A stretch of 64,000 nt of DNA from Demequina soli. GTDB taxonomy: Bacteria > Actinomycetota > Actinomycetes > Actinomycetales > Demequinaceae. Below the pieces are notes generated by a model. That model ran no database searches and was not told where the DNA came from. It saw only the letters and a program-made list of their open reading frames with translations. The DNA is taken from the NCBI RefSeq assembly GCF_000971195.1, contig NZ_BBLZ01000001.1:483460-547459 (forward strand). Reading direction: 5' to 3'. Both the position numbers and the translations under genes were made by a program. Below, one piece after another: positions 9,012 through 17,434 of the stretch. Within the stretch, counting starts at the first letter, position 1; the number at the start of each line of letters is the position of its first letter.

Positions 9012-9491
9012 CTACGCCGCGGACACCTCGCGGCACAGCTCCTCGACCAGCAGGGCGGCCTGCGCGTCGCGCGCGGCGGCGTCCAGCGCCGCGTCGGTCA
9101 GGTGAGGCGCCAGCACCTCGACGACGCTCACGTCGAGCAGCAGGTCCTCGCGCACGACGGCGTGCGCCTCCTCGGGCCAGCCGCCGCGCCCGCGCAGGCA
9201 CGCGGCCGTCTCGGCGGCGCTCAGGCGCGTGACGAGGTAGCGGGTGCCGGCGGAGGCGAGGATGCCCGCCTCGTAGCGGCCGCCGGCGAAGTCGACCGCG
9301 GCGACGTCGGGCTCGCAGCCGTCGACCCATGCCGCCATCAGGCGGCGGAAGCCGTCCACGCACATGGCGCCGTCGGGGTGGTCGCCCACGATGACGGTCG
9401 CGCCGTGCGCAGTCTCGAGGCGCAGGCGGCTGTGCGGGGCCGCGGCGGCGATCGCGGCGACGTCGGTGAGGGCCTCGCGGCTGAGCGTCAT
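9012..9491 (-). CDS. Hypothetical protein
   Basis: I do not recognise this 159-residue protein. It has no signal peptide or membrane segment. Acidic and small residues dominate, with segments such as LRLETAHGATVIVGDHPDGAMCVDGFRRLMAAWVDG and AHAVVREDLLLDVSVVEVLAPHLTD suggesting a mixed alpha/beta fold. The start at 9491 is supported by GGGAGG seven bases upstream. A 9-bp inverted repeat (9566-9589) about 75 bases upstream may be an operator for it. It is separated from hemH by a palindromic element, so it is probably not in the heme operon. Confidence 0.6.
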   Translation of the reverse strand: MTLSREALTDVAAIAAAAPHSRLRLETAHGATVIVGDHPDGAMCVDGFRRLMAAWVDGCEPDVAAVDFAGGRYEAGILASAGTRYLVTRLSAAETAACLRGRGGWPEEAHAVVREDLLLDVSVVEVLAPHLTDAALDAAARDAQAALLVEELCREVSAA

Positions 9492-9565
9492 GCGGGGCCT
9501 CCCGGCGGTGTCGGAGGCGGCCCGCGGCCGCCCGGTGACGCCCACTGTAGGGGCCCGAGGCCGAT

Positions 9566-9589
9566 TAACGCAACAACCGCGTTGCGTTA
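9566..9589. promoter_or_regulatory. Candidate operator, inverted repeat
   Basis: Perfect 9-bp arms TAACGCAAC (9566-9574) and GTTGCGTTA (9581-9589) are separated by 6 bases. The sequence is AT-rich against its surroundings and lies upstream of the leftward gene at 9491. The spacing suits a dimeric regulator. The regulator is not identifiable here. Confidence 0.45.
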
Positions 9590-9597
9590 TCCGATTC

Positions 9598-9682
9598 CCA
9601 ATGACAGATGTGACGCATGGGACGGGGGCGACGGGGAGGTCCCTTCCTTCCCACAGGCACCACTGGTCACATCTGTCATTGG
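9598..9682. repeat. 85-bp palindromic element, family B copy 1
   Basis: Perfect 17-bp inverted ends CCAATGACAGATGTGAC (9598-9614) and GTCACATCTGTCATTGG (9666-9682) enclose 51 bases. A second copy sits at 19389-19478, and the two share the left end plus an internal GCATG...GACGGGGGCG block. This copy lies 8 bases downstream of the hemH stop and could act as its terminator. Confidence 0.7.
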
Positions 9683-9690
9683 AAGTCGTC

Positions 9691-10863
9691 TCAGCAGGAC
9701 GCGATGGTCTCCTTCGCCGCGCGGCCGAGGCAGCAGTCCGCGGGGCAGACGTCCTGCCACGGGCCCAGGTCCGTGAGTGCCTCCCGGGCTCGCGGCGCAT
9801 CGTCCGGCGACGCGACGTGGCGCTCCTCGACCAGGTCGATCAGCCCCGCGACGAAGGCGGGGTCCACGCCGACCGTGGGCACGCGGACGGGCACGATGCC
9901 GCGCCCCTCGCACGTCTCGACCGCCTCGTTGTCGAGGTCCCAGGCGACCTCCATGTGGTCGGACACGAAGCCGATGGGCGAGATCACGAGCCCGCGGACG
10001 GACGCCGGCAGCGCCTCGATGGCGTCGTTGATGTCGGGCTCGAGCCACGGGATCTCGGGCGAGCCCGAGCGCGACTGGAACACGAGCGACCACGGCATGC
10101 CGGGGAACTCGTCCGCGACGCGGTCCATGACGAGCGCGGCGACCGCGCGCTGCTGCGCGACGTACCAGCCGCCTCCCGCGTACCACTCGTCGGCGCCGCC
10201 GGTGGGCGCGTCGTCGCCCGAGGGCAGCGCCTCGCGCGGGCCGGACACGTCCGCCGCGGCGGTCGGGATGGAGTGGGTCGCGAACATCACGTGGGCGCCC
10301 TCGAGCAGCCCCTGCTCGCGCAGCGTCGCGAGGCCGCCGCGGACGGCGTCGACGTTCGGGTCCACGAAGCCGGGGTGGTCGAAGTACTGGCGCACCTTGT
10401 CGAGCACGATCTCGCCCTCGAGGCCCGTCTCCCTGAGCGCCGCGGCGAGGTCCTCGCGATACGCGCGGCAGCCCGAGTAGCTCGAGAAGGCCGTCGTGAC
10501 CAGCACCAGCACCTTCCGGTGGCCGTCGGCGTGGATCTCCCGGAGCGCGTCGGCGAAGTACGGCGCCCAGAAGCGGTTGCCCCAGTAGACGGGGAGCCCC
10601 AGCCCGCGCGAGGCGATCTCCGCCTCGAGCGCCGCCTTGAGCTCGCGGTTCTGCTCGTTGATGGGGCTGATGCCGCCGAAGTGCCGGTAGTGGTGCGAGA
10701 CCTCCTCGAGGCGCTCGTCGGGGATGCCGCGGCCGCGCGTGACGTTGCGCAGGTACGGGATGACGTCGTCCTGGCCCTCGGGGCCGCCGAAGCCGGCGAG
10801 CAGGATCGCGTCGTAGGTGGTCGCGTCGAGGACGCGGGACGATGCGGCGAGCGGCCGGGTCAC
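9691..10863 (-). CDS. hemH: Ferrochelatase (coproporphyrin ferrochelatase type)
   Basis: Inserts iron into coproporphyrin III in the coproporphyrin-dependent heme pathway used by actinobacteria (also called CpfC). The 390-residue product has family motifs LLAGFGGPEGQDDVIPYL, HYRHFGGISPINEQNREL, VYWGNRFWAPYFADAL and an active-site histidine in ATHSIPTAA. A cysteine in SGCRAYRED and the C-terminal cluster CPADCCLG match the [2Fe-2S] ligands known from actinobacterial ferrochelatases. The GTG start at 10863 overlaps the hemQ stop as GTGA, so the two are translationally coupled. It is the last gene of the reverse-strand heme operon. Confidence 0.93.
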   Translation of the reverse strand: MTRPLAASSRVLDATTYDAILLAGFGGPEGQDDVIPYLRNVTRGRGIPDERLEEVSHHYRHFGGISPINEQNRELKAALEAEIASRGLGLPVYWGNRFWAPYFADALREIHADGHRKVLVLVTTAFSSYSGCRAYREDLAAALRETGLEGEIVLDKVRQYFDHPGFVDPNVDAVRGGLATLREQGLLEGAHVMFATHSIPTAAADVSGPREALPSGDDAPTGGADEWYAGGGWYVAQQRAVAALVMDRVADEFPGMPWSLVFQSRSGSPEIPWLEPDINDAIEALPASVRGLVISPIGFVSDHMEVAWDLDNEAVETCEGRGIVPVRVPTVGVDPAFVAGLIDLVEERHVASPDDAPRAREALTDLGPWQDVCPADCCLGRAAKETIASC

Positions 10864-11534
10864 GACGCGAGCACCTCCACGGCCTCGGCGGTCGTCACGC
10901 GGCGACCGGTGTAGAACGGCACCTCCTCGCGCACGTGGCGGCGCGCCTCGGTGTAGCGCAGCTCGCGCATCATGTCGACCAAGTCGGTGACCTCGTCGGC
11001 CTCCATGGGCAGCAGCCACTCGTAGTCGCCGAGCGCGAAGGCGGCGACCGTGTTCGCGACCACGTCCTTGAACGCGGCGCCCTTCATGCCGTGGTCGCGC
11101 AGCATCGCCGAGCGCTCCTCCTCGGGCAGGAGGTACCACTCGTACGAGCGCACGAACGGGTACACGGTGAGCCAGTTGCGGGGGCGCTCGCCGCGCAGGA
11201 AGCCCGGGACGTGGCGCTTGTTGAACTCGGCGTCGCGGTGCACGCCCGCGGCGGACCACGTGAGAGCGGTCTCGGCGAGCAGCTCGGTCGCGCGCAGCTC
11301 GCGCAGCGCGAGCTGCAGGTCCTCGAGCACGGGGCCGTGCAGCCACAGCATCACGGTGCCGTCGGCACGAAGGCCGGACACGTCGTAGATGCCGCGCAGG
11401 ACCACCGCGTGCTCGGCGAGGTCGGCGACCGCGTGGTCGAAGTGCTCGACGACCTCGGCGAGGTCCTCGTCGGGAGCGTCGAGCATGCCGTCGAGGACGG
11501 CGAACAGGGTGAAGCCGGAGGGGTTGTCGGTCAT
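10860..11534 (-). CDS. hemQ: Coproheme decarboxylase (chlorite dismutase family)
   Basis: HemQ (ChdC) removes two carboxylates from coproheme to give heme b, the last step of the coproporphyrin route. The 224-residue size and the block with RNWLTVYPFVRSYEWYLLP, then MLRDHGMKG, are typical of the actinobacterial family; the tyrosine in YPFVRSY and the histidine in RDHG are the expected reactive and heme-ligand region. ATG 11534 is used; an in-frame ATG lies 9 bases earlier. It is followed by hemH with a 4-base overlap and preceded by cgoX with a gap of 47 bases. Confidence 0.92.
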   Translation of the reverse strand: MTDNPSGFTLFAVLDGMLDAPDEDLAEVVEHFDHAVADLAEHAVVLRGIYDVSGLRADGTVMLWLHGPVLEDLQLALRELRATELLAETALTWSAAGVHRDAEFNKRHVPGFLRGERPRNWLTVYPFVRSYEWYLLPEEERSAMLRDHGMKGAAFKDVVANTVAAFALGDYEWLLPMEADEVTDLVDMMRELRYTEARRHVREEVPFYTGRRVTTAEAVEVLAS

Positions 11535-11581
11535 GCCCCACATCTTCCGATGAATCGGGCCGCGTGGGAAATCGCTGGGAC

Positions 11582-12865
11582 CTAGGTCCTGGATGCCTGG
11601 GCGCCCACGATCGCGGCCAGCCCGCTGAGGCCCGCCGCGACACCGACCAGCTCGAGGCCCGGCAGCGGGTGCTCGTCCCGCACGCGCGCCGGCGAGGCGT
11701 CGGGCCACTCGACCAGGGCGGACGCGAGCACACGCTCCGCGGGCAGCGCGACGCCGAGCAGCCGGTTGGCGTCCGCCAGGGCGTGCGCGAGGAGGTCCTC
11801 GTGCGGGTCGCGGATCGCGTACGACAGCCGCACCACGTGCCGGCCGCCGGCGGCGGCGGCGCGCAGCCACGGCCACTTCGCGGTCGCGTGGGTGAGCGCC
11901 TTGGCGCGCGTGACGCCGTCGAGGGCGAGGACCCCGGTGCCGCGCGGCGCGGCGTCGAGCTCGGGCGCGTCGAGCACGAGCGTCGCGAGGGCGACGCGGC
12001 GCTCGGCGACCGGCTCGGGCAGCGCGGGCACCAGCCGATGCGCCTCGACGGGCGGCACCGCGAGCACCAGGACGTCGGCGACGAGGGTGCCGCCGCCGGC
12101 ACGCACGCGCCACGCGCCGTCGACGTGCTCGACCGAGTCCACGGCCGTGCCCCACACGAGGCGCGCGCCCGCGGCCCGGGCCGCGTCGGCGAGCGCCTCC
12201 GTGAGCCGCCACATGCCGCCGCGGATGCCCATGACGGACGCGCCGGCAGGCGCGAGCCTGCGCCTCCGCGACGCGAGCTCGAGGAGGCTGCCCGCGTCGC
12301 GCAGCTGCTGCGGCAGCGTCGGGTCGATCGCCGCGAGCGGCAGCTCGTCGAGCGGGCGCGAGTACACGCCCTGCAGCACGGGGGCGACGAGGAGGTCGGC
12401 GACCGCGTCGCCCAGGCGCGTGCGCACGAGCGACCCGACCGTCGCATCGTCCTCCACGACGCCGAGCGGGCGCGACCGCTCGAGCGCGGCCTCGGCGGCG
12501 GCGCCCCAGCCGATGATGCGGCGCACGTCGGCGAGCAGGGGCCGTGTCGGGATGCCGAGCCAGCCGGTGGTGGGCAGCGGGTACGAGCGGTCGGGCGTGA
12601 CGACCCACGCCGGGGCGCGCGTCGGCGCGACGAGGTCCTCGCCAAGGCCGAGCTCGCGCGCGAGCGCCTCGACCGCGGTGGTGCGGGTCGCGAACGACTC
12701 TGCGCCGGCGTCGAGCGTGAGGTCGTCGATCTCGAGCGGGCTGACGCGCCCGCCCCAGCCCTCGCCGGACTCGAGCAGCGTGACCACCGCGCCGCGGTGC
12801 GCGTGACGGCGCGCCGCGAGCAGCCCCGAGACGCCCCCGCCGACGACGAGGACGCGCTCAGCCAC
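11582..12865 (-). CDS. cgoX: Coproporphyrinogen III oxidase, flavin-dependent (HemY/CgoX type)
   Basis: A 427-residue FAD protein of the HemG/HemY protoporphyrinogen oxidase family. In HemQ-containing Gram-positive bacteria this enzyme oxidises coproporphyrinogen III to coproporphyrin III. The N-terminal FAD site VLVVGGGVSGLLAARR is at residues 5-20, followed by a GWGGRVSPLEIDDLTLDAGAE block that binds the flavin. The C-terminal GLELVGVAAGLSGLAAIVGAQ is the usual last FAD-contact motif, somewhat altered from GVG/GIP. The GTG start at 12865 overlaps the hemE stop by 8 bases. Confidence 0.88.
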   Translation of the reverse strand: MAERVLVVGGGVSGLLAARRHAHRGAVVTLLESGEGWGGRVSPLEIDDLTLDAGAESFATRTTAVEALARELGLGEDLVAPTRAPAWVVTPDRSYPLPTTGWLGIPTRPLLADVRRIIGWGAAAEAALERSRPLGVVEDDATVGSLVRTRLGDAVADLLVAPVLQGVYSRPLDELPLAAIDPTLPQQLRDAGSLLELASRRRRLAPAGASVMGIRGGMWRLTEALADAARAAGARLVWGTAVDSVEHVDGAWRVRAGGGTLVADVLVLAVPPVEAHRLVPALPEPVAERRVALATLVLDAPELDAAPRGTGVLALDGVTRAKALTHATAKWPWLRAAAAGGRHVVRLSYAIRDPHEDLLAHALADANRLLGVALPAERVLASALVEWPDASPARVRDEHPLPGLELVGVAAGLSGLAAIVGAQASRT

Positions 12866-13943
12866 GCTCGTGGACGAGGTCGACGATGCGCTGGAGCTGG
12901 GCGGGGTCGGTCTCGGGGGGCACGCCGTGGCCGAGGTTGACCACGTGGCCGGGCGCCTCGGCGCCGCGCGCGAGCACGTCGAGCACGTGCGCGTCGAGCA
13001 CGTCGCCGGGGGCGGTGAGGCGCGCGGGGTCGATGTTGCCCTGGAGCGGGTAGGCGCCGGCGAGCACGCGCGACGCCTCGTCGAGCGGCATGCGGTAGTC
13101 GACGCCCATCGCGGTGGCTCCCGTGGCGGCCATCGAGCGCAGCAGGTGCGAGCCGTGCGCCGCGAAGTGGATGCGCGGCACGTCGAGGTCCTCGACGGCG
13201 GCGAAGGCGGCGCTGGAGCCGGGCGCGCAATGGGCGTCGTAGTCGGCGGCGGCGAGCGAGCCCGCCCACGAGTCGAACAGCTGCACCGCCGACGCGCCCG
13301 CGAGCACCTGCGCACGCAGGAACAGTCCGGCCGCCTTCGAGGTCCACGCGGCGAGCGCGTCCCACACTTCGGGCGCCTCGAGCATGAGGCGGCGCGCGCC
13401 GAGGTGGTCGCGCGACGGGCGTCCCTCGACCATGTAGGCGGCGAGCGTGAACGGCGCGCCGGCGAAGCCGATGAGCGGCGTCGTGCCGAGCTCCGCGACG
13501 GTCAGGCCCACGGCCTCGCGGATGGGCTCGAGGCCGCGGTCGAACGCGCCGCCGTCGCCCGGCTCGCCGAGGTCGGGCAGCGCCTCGACGTCGGCCATGG
13601 TGCGGATGGGCCGCTCGAAGACCGGGCCGACGCCCGCGGCGATCTCGACGCCCCAGCCGGCGACCTTCATCGGCACCACGATGTCGGAGAAGAAGATGCC
13701 CGCGTCGACCCCGTAGCGGCGCACGGGCTGGAGCGTGATCTCCGCCGCGAGCGCGGGCGTGAGGCACGACTCGAGCATCGTCGTGCCCTTGCGCGCCTCG
13801 AGGTACTCGGGAAGGGAGCGCCCGGCCTGGCGCATGAACCACACGGGACGATGCGCGGGACGCTCGCCGCGCAGCGCGGCGAGCAGGGGCGCGCCGGCGG
13901 TGCGGCCGTCGGCGAGCGGGTGGGAGGCAGGCAGGGCGGACAT
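12858..13943 (-). CDS. hemE: Uroporphyrinogen decarboxylase
   Basis: Converts uroporphyrinogen III to coproporphyrinogen III. The 361-residue product carries both family signatures: RPVWFMRQAGRSLPEY near residue 33 and GFAGAPFTLAAYMVEG near 155. The aspartate in GIFFSDIVVPM is also conserved. A -10 CAGAAT (read on the minus strand, 13951-13956) ends 7 bases before the ATG, so the operon mRNA is probably leaderless. It heads hemE-cgoX-hemQ-hemH and is divergent from hemA, so early and late heme steps share one control region. Confidence 0.95.
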   Translation of the reverse strand: MSALPASHPLADGRTAGAPLLAALRGERPAHRPVWFMRQAGRSLPEYLEARKGTTMLESCLTPALAAEITLQPVRRYGVDAGIFFSDIVVPMKVAGWGVEIAAGVGPVFERPIRTMADVEALPDLGEPGDGGAFDRGLEPIREAVGLTVAELGTTPLIGFAGAPFTLAAYMVEGRPSRDHLGARRLMLEAPEVWDALAAWTSKAAGLFLRAQVLAGASAVQLFDSWAGSLAAADYDAHCAPGSSAAFAAVEDLDVPRIHFAAHGSHLLRSMAATGATAMGVDYRMPLDEASRVLAGAYPLQGNIDPARLTAPGDVLDAHVLDVLARGAEAPGHVVNLGHGVPPETDPAQLQRIVDLVHERG

Positions 13944-13949
13944 GACGTC

Positions 13950-13982
13950 GATTCTGCCCTGTCGCGGGGCCGTGTCAGAATC
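13950..13982. promoter_or_regulatory. Divergent leaderless promoters of hemE and hemA
   Basis: The two -10 hexamers (CAGAAT on each strand, 13951-13956 and 13976-13981) form a perfect 8-bp inverted repeat CGATTCTG/CAGAATCG with a 17-base spacer. Each ends 6-7 bases before its start codon. The symmetry gives co-regulation by geometry and could also be a regulator site. Confidence 0.55.
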
Positions 13983-13987
13983 GTGGG

Positions 13988-15295
13988 GTGTCCTTGATGT
14001 CCCTCGTCGCGTCCCACCGCAACCGTGAGCTCGCCGTGCTCGAGCAGCTCCAGGTCGGAGCCGACACCCTGGCGCAGGAGCTCCTCGCCTCGGGAGGCGC
14101 CGTGACCGGCGCCGTCGTGCTGCCCACGTGCAACCGCTTCGAGGTGTACGTCGAGACCGAGGACCCCACGGCCGCGCGCCGGGCCGTCGTGGACGCCATC
14201 GCGCGCGCGAGCGCGCTCGAGCCGTCCACGGTCGAGCAGGCGCTCGTGCCGTTCGAGGACGACGACGCCGTCCAGCACCTCCTCGCCGTGACGTCGGGCC
14301 TGGAGTCGATGGTCGTGGGCGAGCGCGAGATCAGCGGCCAGGTGCGCCGCGCCCACCACGAGGCGCAGCGCCGGCACGAGATCTCGCCGCGCCTCGACCG
14401 CCTCTTCCAGTCGGCGCTGCGCACGTCGCGCGTGGTCGCCTCCTCGACAGGGCTCGGCACGTCCGGCCGGTCCGTGGTGTCCGTCGCGCTCGACCTCGCC
14501 GACACCTCCGTCGACTGGGACGGCGCGCGCGTGCTGCTCATCGGCACGGGCGCGCTCGCCGAGACGGCCGTGGGCACCCTGCACGGCCGCGGTGCCCGCG
14601 TCGACTCCGTGTTCTCCCCCTCCGGGCGCGCCCCCGAGTTCGCGCTGCGCCACGGCATCGAGGCCGTCGAGCTCGACGGCCTGGAGCTCGCGGTGCGCGA
14701 GGCGGACATCGTGTTCGCCTGCTCCGGCGGCGAGTCCGTGGTGCTCACGCCCGCGCTGGTCGCGAACGCCCGCCACGGCCTCGAGGCGCCCCTCACCCTC
14801 ATCGACCTCGCCCTGCACCGCGACATCGCCCCCGGCGTGGGCGACCTCCGCGGGGTCACCGTGATCGGCCTCGACGACGTGGGCGCGCACGCGCCGGGCG
14901 AGTCCGTCGGCGCGATCGAGGCCGCCCGCGCGATCGTCGCGCACGCGGTGGCCAGGTTCGGCGACGGCGAGACCGCCCGCTCGCTCGACCCCGCCGTGGT
15001 CGCGCTGCGCGAGCACGTGTTCGGGCTGCTCGAGCGCGAGGTCGCGCGGATCCGGCCCGGCGCCGGCGCGCCGCAGGAGGCCGTCGACCGTGCCGACGAC
15101 GTCGAGCAGGCGCTGCGCCGGTTCGCCAAGACGCTGCTCCACACCCCGACGGTGCGCGCGCGCGAGCACGCGCAGGCCGGCGAGGCCACCCAGTACCTCG
15201 AGGCGATCCGCGCGCTGTACGGCATCGACGTCGCCGTGCCCGACGACGCCTGCCCCGCGCCGCAGATCGATGCGGAGACCGCCGAGCGCGACTGA
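13988..15295 (+). CDS. hemA: Glutamyl-tRNA reductase
   Basis: Catalyses the first committed step of heme synthesis from glutamyl-tRNA. The 435-residue product has the nucleophilic cysteine C48 in LPTCNRFE, the ASHRNRE motif near residue 9, MVVGEREISGQVRRAH, and the NADPH-binding segment VLLIGTGALAE near residue 180. The GTG at 13988 is chosen because the -10 CAGAAT ends 6 bases upstream; an in-frame ATG at 13997 is the alternative. hemL, hemB, hemC and hemD are not in the window. The next genes are for iron uptake, which fits coordination of heme and iron. Confidence 0.94.
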   Translation: MSLMSLVASHRNRELAVLEQLQVGADTLAQELLASGGAVTGAVVLPTCNRFEVYVETEDPTAARRAVVDAIARASALEPSTVEQALVPFEDDDAVQHLLAVTSGLESMVVGEREISGQVRRAHHEAQRRHEISPRLDRLFQSALRTSRVVASSTGLGTSGRSVVSVALDLADTSVDWDGARVLLIGTGALAETAVGTLHGRGARVDSVFSPSGRAPEFALRHGIEAVELDGLELAVREADIVFACSGGESVVLTPALVANARHGLEAPLTLIDLALHRDIAPGVGDLRGVTVIGLDDVGAHAPGESVGAIEAARAIVAHAVARFGDGETARSLDPAVVALREHVFGLLEREVARIRPGAGAPQEAVDRADDVEQALRRFAKTLLHTPTVRAREHAQAGEATQYLEAIRALYGIDVAVPDDACPAPQIDAETAERD

Positions 15296-15350
15296 CGCAC
15301 GGGCCGGCAATTAGCGAACGGCCGCGTTTCCTAAAGGCTCCTCGGGTGCG

Positions 15351-15369
15351 CTAGGTTAGGTGCGCCTAA
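15351..15369. promoter_or_regulatory. DtxR/IdeR-type iron box upstream of the siderophore importer
   Basis: The 19-mer CTAGGTTAGGTGCGCCTAA matches the actinobacterial iron-box form TTAGGTTAGGCTCACCTAA at 15 of 19 positions. The same bases form a near-perfect palindrome GGTTAGGTG/CGCCTAACC (15354-15371). It lies 42 bases before the first permease gene, where an iron-bound repressor would block transcription. Confidence 0.75.
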
Positions 15370-15410
15370 CCGCGCACCCCGGCGTGCGCCGTCCCATGTC
15401 GAGGAGTCCG

Positions 15411-16406
15411 ATGCGCACCCGTGCCCTGATCGCGCTCGCCGCCGCCGCGGTGCTGCTCGCCGCGGTCGCGCTGTCGCTCGCGGTGGGCGCCGGGGACATC
15501 CCGCTGCACACCGTGTGGGACGCGCTGGTGCACTACGACCCGAGCGACCCGCTCCAGGGCAACGTCCGCGTGCTGCGCGTGTCCCGCACCGTCATCGGGG
15601 TGGTCGCCGGCGCGGCCCTCGCGGTCGCAGGCGCGCTCATGCAGACGCTCACGCGCAACCCGTTCGCCGACCCCGGCCTGCTCGGCATCAACGCGGGCGC
15701 GTCGCTCGCGGTGGTCGTCGGGCTCGCGACGGGCGTCGCGACCGGCTTCGCGGCGCAGGTGCCCCTCGCGTTCGTGGGCGCGGGCGTCGCCGCCGTCCTC
15801 GTCTACGCGATCGGGGCGCGCGGCGCCGCGGCTGGCGCCCCGGTCCGCCTCGCGCTCGCCGGCGTCGCGCTCGCGTCGCTCATCTCCTCGATCACCTACG
15901 CGGTGCTCATGCTCGACGACGCGACGCTCGACCAGTACCGGATGTGGGTCGCGGGCTCGCTCACGGGCCGCGACCTCGCGAACGTCATGCCGCTCATCCC
16001 GATCGTGCTCGTGGCGATCACGGTCGCGCTGGTCGCCTCGCGTCAGCTGGCGGCCGTCGCGCTCGGCGAGGACGCGGCCCGCGCGCTGGGCGTCAACATC
16101 GGCCTCATCCGCACCGTCACCATCGTCCTCGTGACGCTCCTCGCGGCGTCCGCGACGGCCGCCGCCGGGCCCATCATCTTCGTCGGGCTCGCCGTGCCGC
16201 ACCTCGCCCGCGCCCTCGTGGGGGCCTCCCTGCCGTGGATGCTCGCCGTGAGCGCGCTCGGCGGCGCGGCGCTCGTGCTCGTGTGCGACGTCATCGGCCG
16301 GGTGGTCGCCCCCCCGGGCGAGATCGGCGTGGGCATCACCACGGCCTTCGTCGGCGGCATCATCTTCGCGGTGCTCGCGCGCCGCATGAAGGTGGTGGAG
16401 CTGTGA
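15411..16406 (+). CDS. Iron-siderophore ABC transporter permease (FecCD family), subunit 1
   Basis: A 331-residue inner-membrane permease of the BtuC/FecCD fold. It shows the family motifs RVSRTVIGVVAGAALAVAGALMQTLTRNPFADPGLLGINAGA, LGEDAARALGVN (the coupling-helix region) and AAGPIIFVGLAVPHLAR, with about ten hydrophobic segments. The ATG at 15411 is set by a GAGGAG site (15401-15406). It heads a four-gene operon under the iron box, with a GTGA overlap into the second permease. Confidence 0.9.
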   Translation: MRTRALIALAAAAVLLAAVALSLAVGAGDIPLHTVWDALVHYDPSDPLQGNVRVLRVSRTVIGVVAGAALAVAGALMQTLTRNPFADPGLLGINAGASLAVVVGLATGVATGFAAQVPLAFVGAGVAAVLVYAIGARGAAAGAPVRLALAGVALASLISSITYAVLMLDDATLDQYRMWVAGSLTGRDLANVMPLIPIVLVAITVALVASRQLAAVALGEDAARALGVNIGLIRTVTIVLVTLLAASATAAAGPIIFVGLAVPHLARALVGASLPWMLAVSALGGAALVLVCDVIGRVVAPPGEIGVGITTAFVGGIIFAVLARRMKVVEL

Positions 16407-17434
16407 GGATCCTCCGCATCGGCCCCCTGGGCATCGCCACCCACCGGCGCACGTTCGCCGTGGGCCTCATCATGCTCGGCGCGCTCGCCGCGCTGCTGAC
16501 GTTCTCCCTGGTGCAGGGCCAGGCGGACGTCCCGATCCTCGACGCGCTCAAGGCCGCCGTCGGCATCCCGGTGGGCGCCCCCACCGACTTCATCGTCGGC
16601 CAGGTGCGCGCGCCGCGTGCCCTCACGGCGGTCCTCGTGGGTGCCATGCTCGGCCTGTCGGGCGCGATCCTGCAGTCCCTGACGCGCAACCCGCTGGCCT
16701 CCCCGGACTTCATCGGGATCAGCATGGGTGCCGGCACCGGGGCGGTCCTCACCATCTGGCTCATCGGCGCGACGTCGCTGTGGGTGACCGCCGCGGGCGC
16801 CATGGCGGGCGCGCTCCTCACGGCCGCGCTCATCTTCGCGATCGCGTGGAAGCACGGCCTGGTGCCGCTGCGCCTCATCCTCGCGGGCATCGGGATCGGG
16901 TTCGTCGCGAACGCCGCCACCCAGTACGCGATCACCCGCATGGACGTCCACGACGCGGGCAACGCGCTCGGCTGGCTCGTCGGCTCGGTCACCGGGCGCA
17001 CGTGGGACCACGTCGCCGTCGCGGCCGCGGTCCTCGCGGTGCTCGCCCCGCTCGTGCTGTGGAACGCGCGCGCGCTGCGCACCATGGAGATGGGGGACGA
17101 TGCGGCGCGCGCCCTGGGCATCCCCGTCGGCTCCGCGCGCGGCGTCCTCGCACTGTGCTCGGTGCTGGTCGCCGCCACGGCCGTCGCCGTGACCGGCCCC
17201 ATCGGCTTCATCGCCCTCGTGTCCCCCGCGATCGCGCTGCGCGTCACCCGCAACGCGGGCGTCACGCTCATCCCATCCGCGCTCATGGGCGCGCTGCTGC
17301 TGCTCGCGGCGGACCAGGTCGCGCAGCAGATGCCCGCGAACCTCCAGCTGCCCGTCGGCATCTTCACCGCCGCCGTGGGCGCCCCGTACCTGATGTGGCT
17401 CGTGTGGCGGGCCTCGCGAGGAGGACAGTCATGA
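16403..17434 (+). CDS. Iron-siderophore ABC transporter permease (FecCD family), subunit 2
   Basis: The 343-residue partner of the preceding permease; together they form the heterodimeric channel. It has the same motif set (LSGAILQSLTRNPLASPDFIGISMGAG, MGDDAARALGIPVG, VTGPIGFIALVSPAIALR). The last motif has SP..ALR where most family members have PH..R. The GTG start overlaps the previous stop (GTGA), and its own stop overlaps the ATPase start (ATGA), so the three are translationally coupled. Confidence 0.9.
   Translation: MRILRIGPLGIATHRRTFAVGLIMLGALAALLTFSLVQGQADVPILDALKAAVGIPVGAPTDFIVGQVRAPRALTAVLVGAMLGLSGAILQSLTRNPLASPDFIGISMGAGTGAVLTIWLIGATSLWVTAAGAMAGALLTAALIFAIAWKHGLVPLRLILAGIGIGFVANAATQYAITRMDVHDAGNALGWLVGSVTGRTWDHVAVAAAVLAVLAPLVLWNARALRTMEMGDDAARALGIPVGSARGVLALCSVLVAATAVAVTGPIGFIALVSPAIALRVTRNAGVTLIPSALMGALLLLAADQVAQQMPANLQLPVGIFTAAVGAPYLMWLVWRASRGGQS

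Noticed and set aside
9691-13842. A single reverse-strand frame of more than 1300 codons covering hemH, hemQ, part of cgoX and hemE
   Set aside because: Only the last third (hemH) is real coding in this frame. Upstream it is the wrong frame of the neighbouring heme genes, whose own frames hold the motifs.
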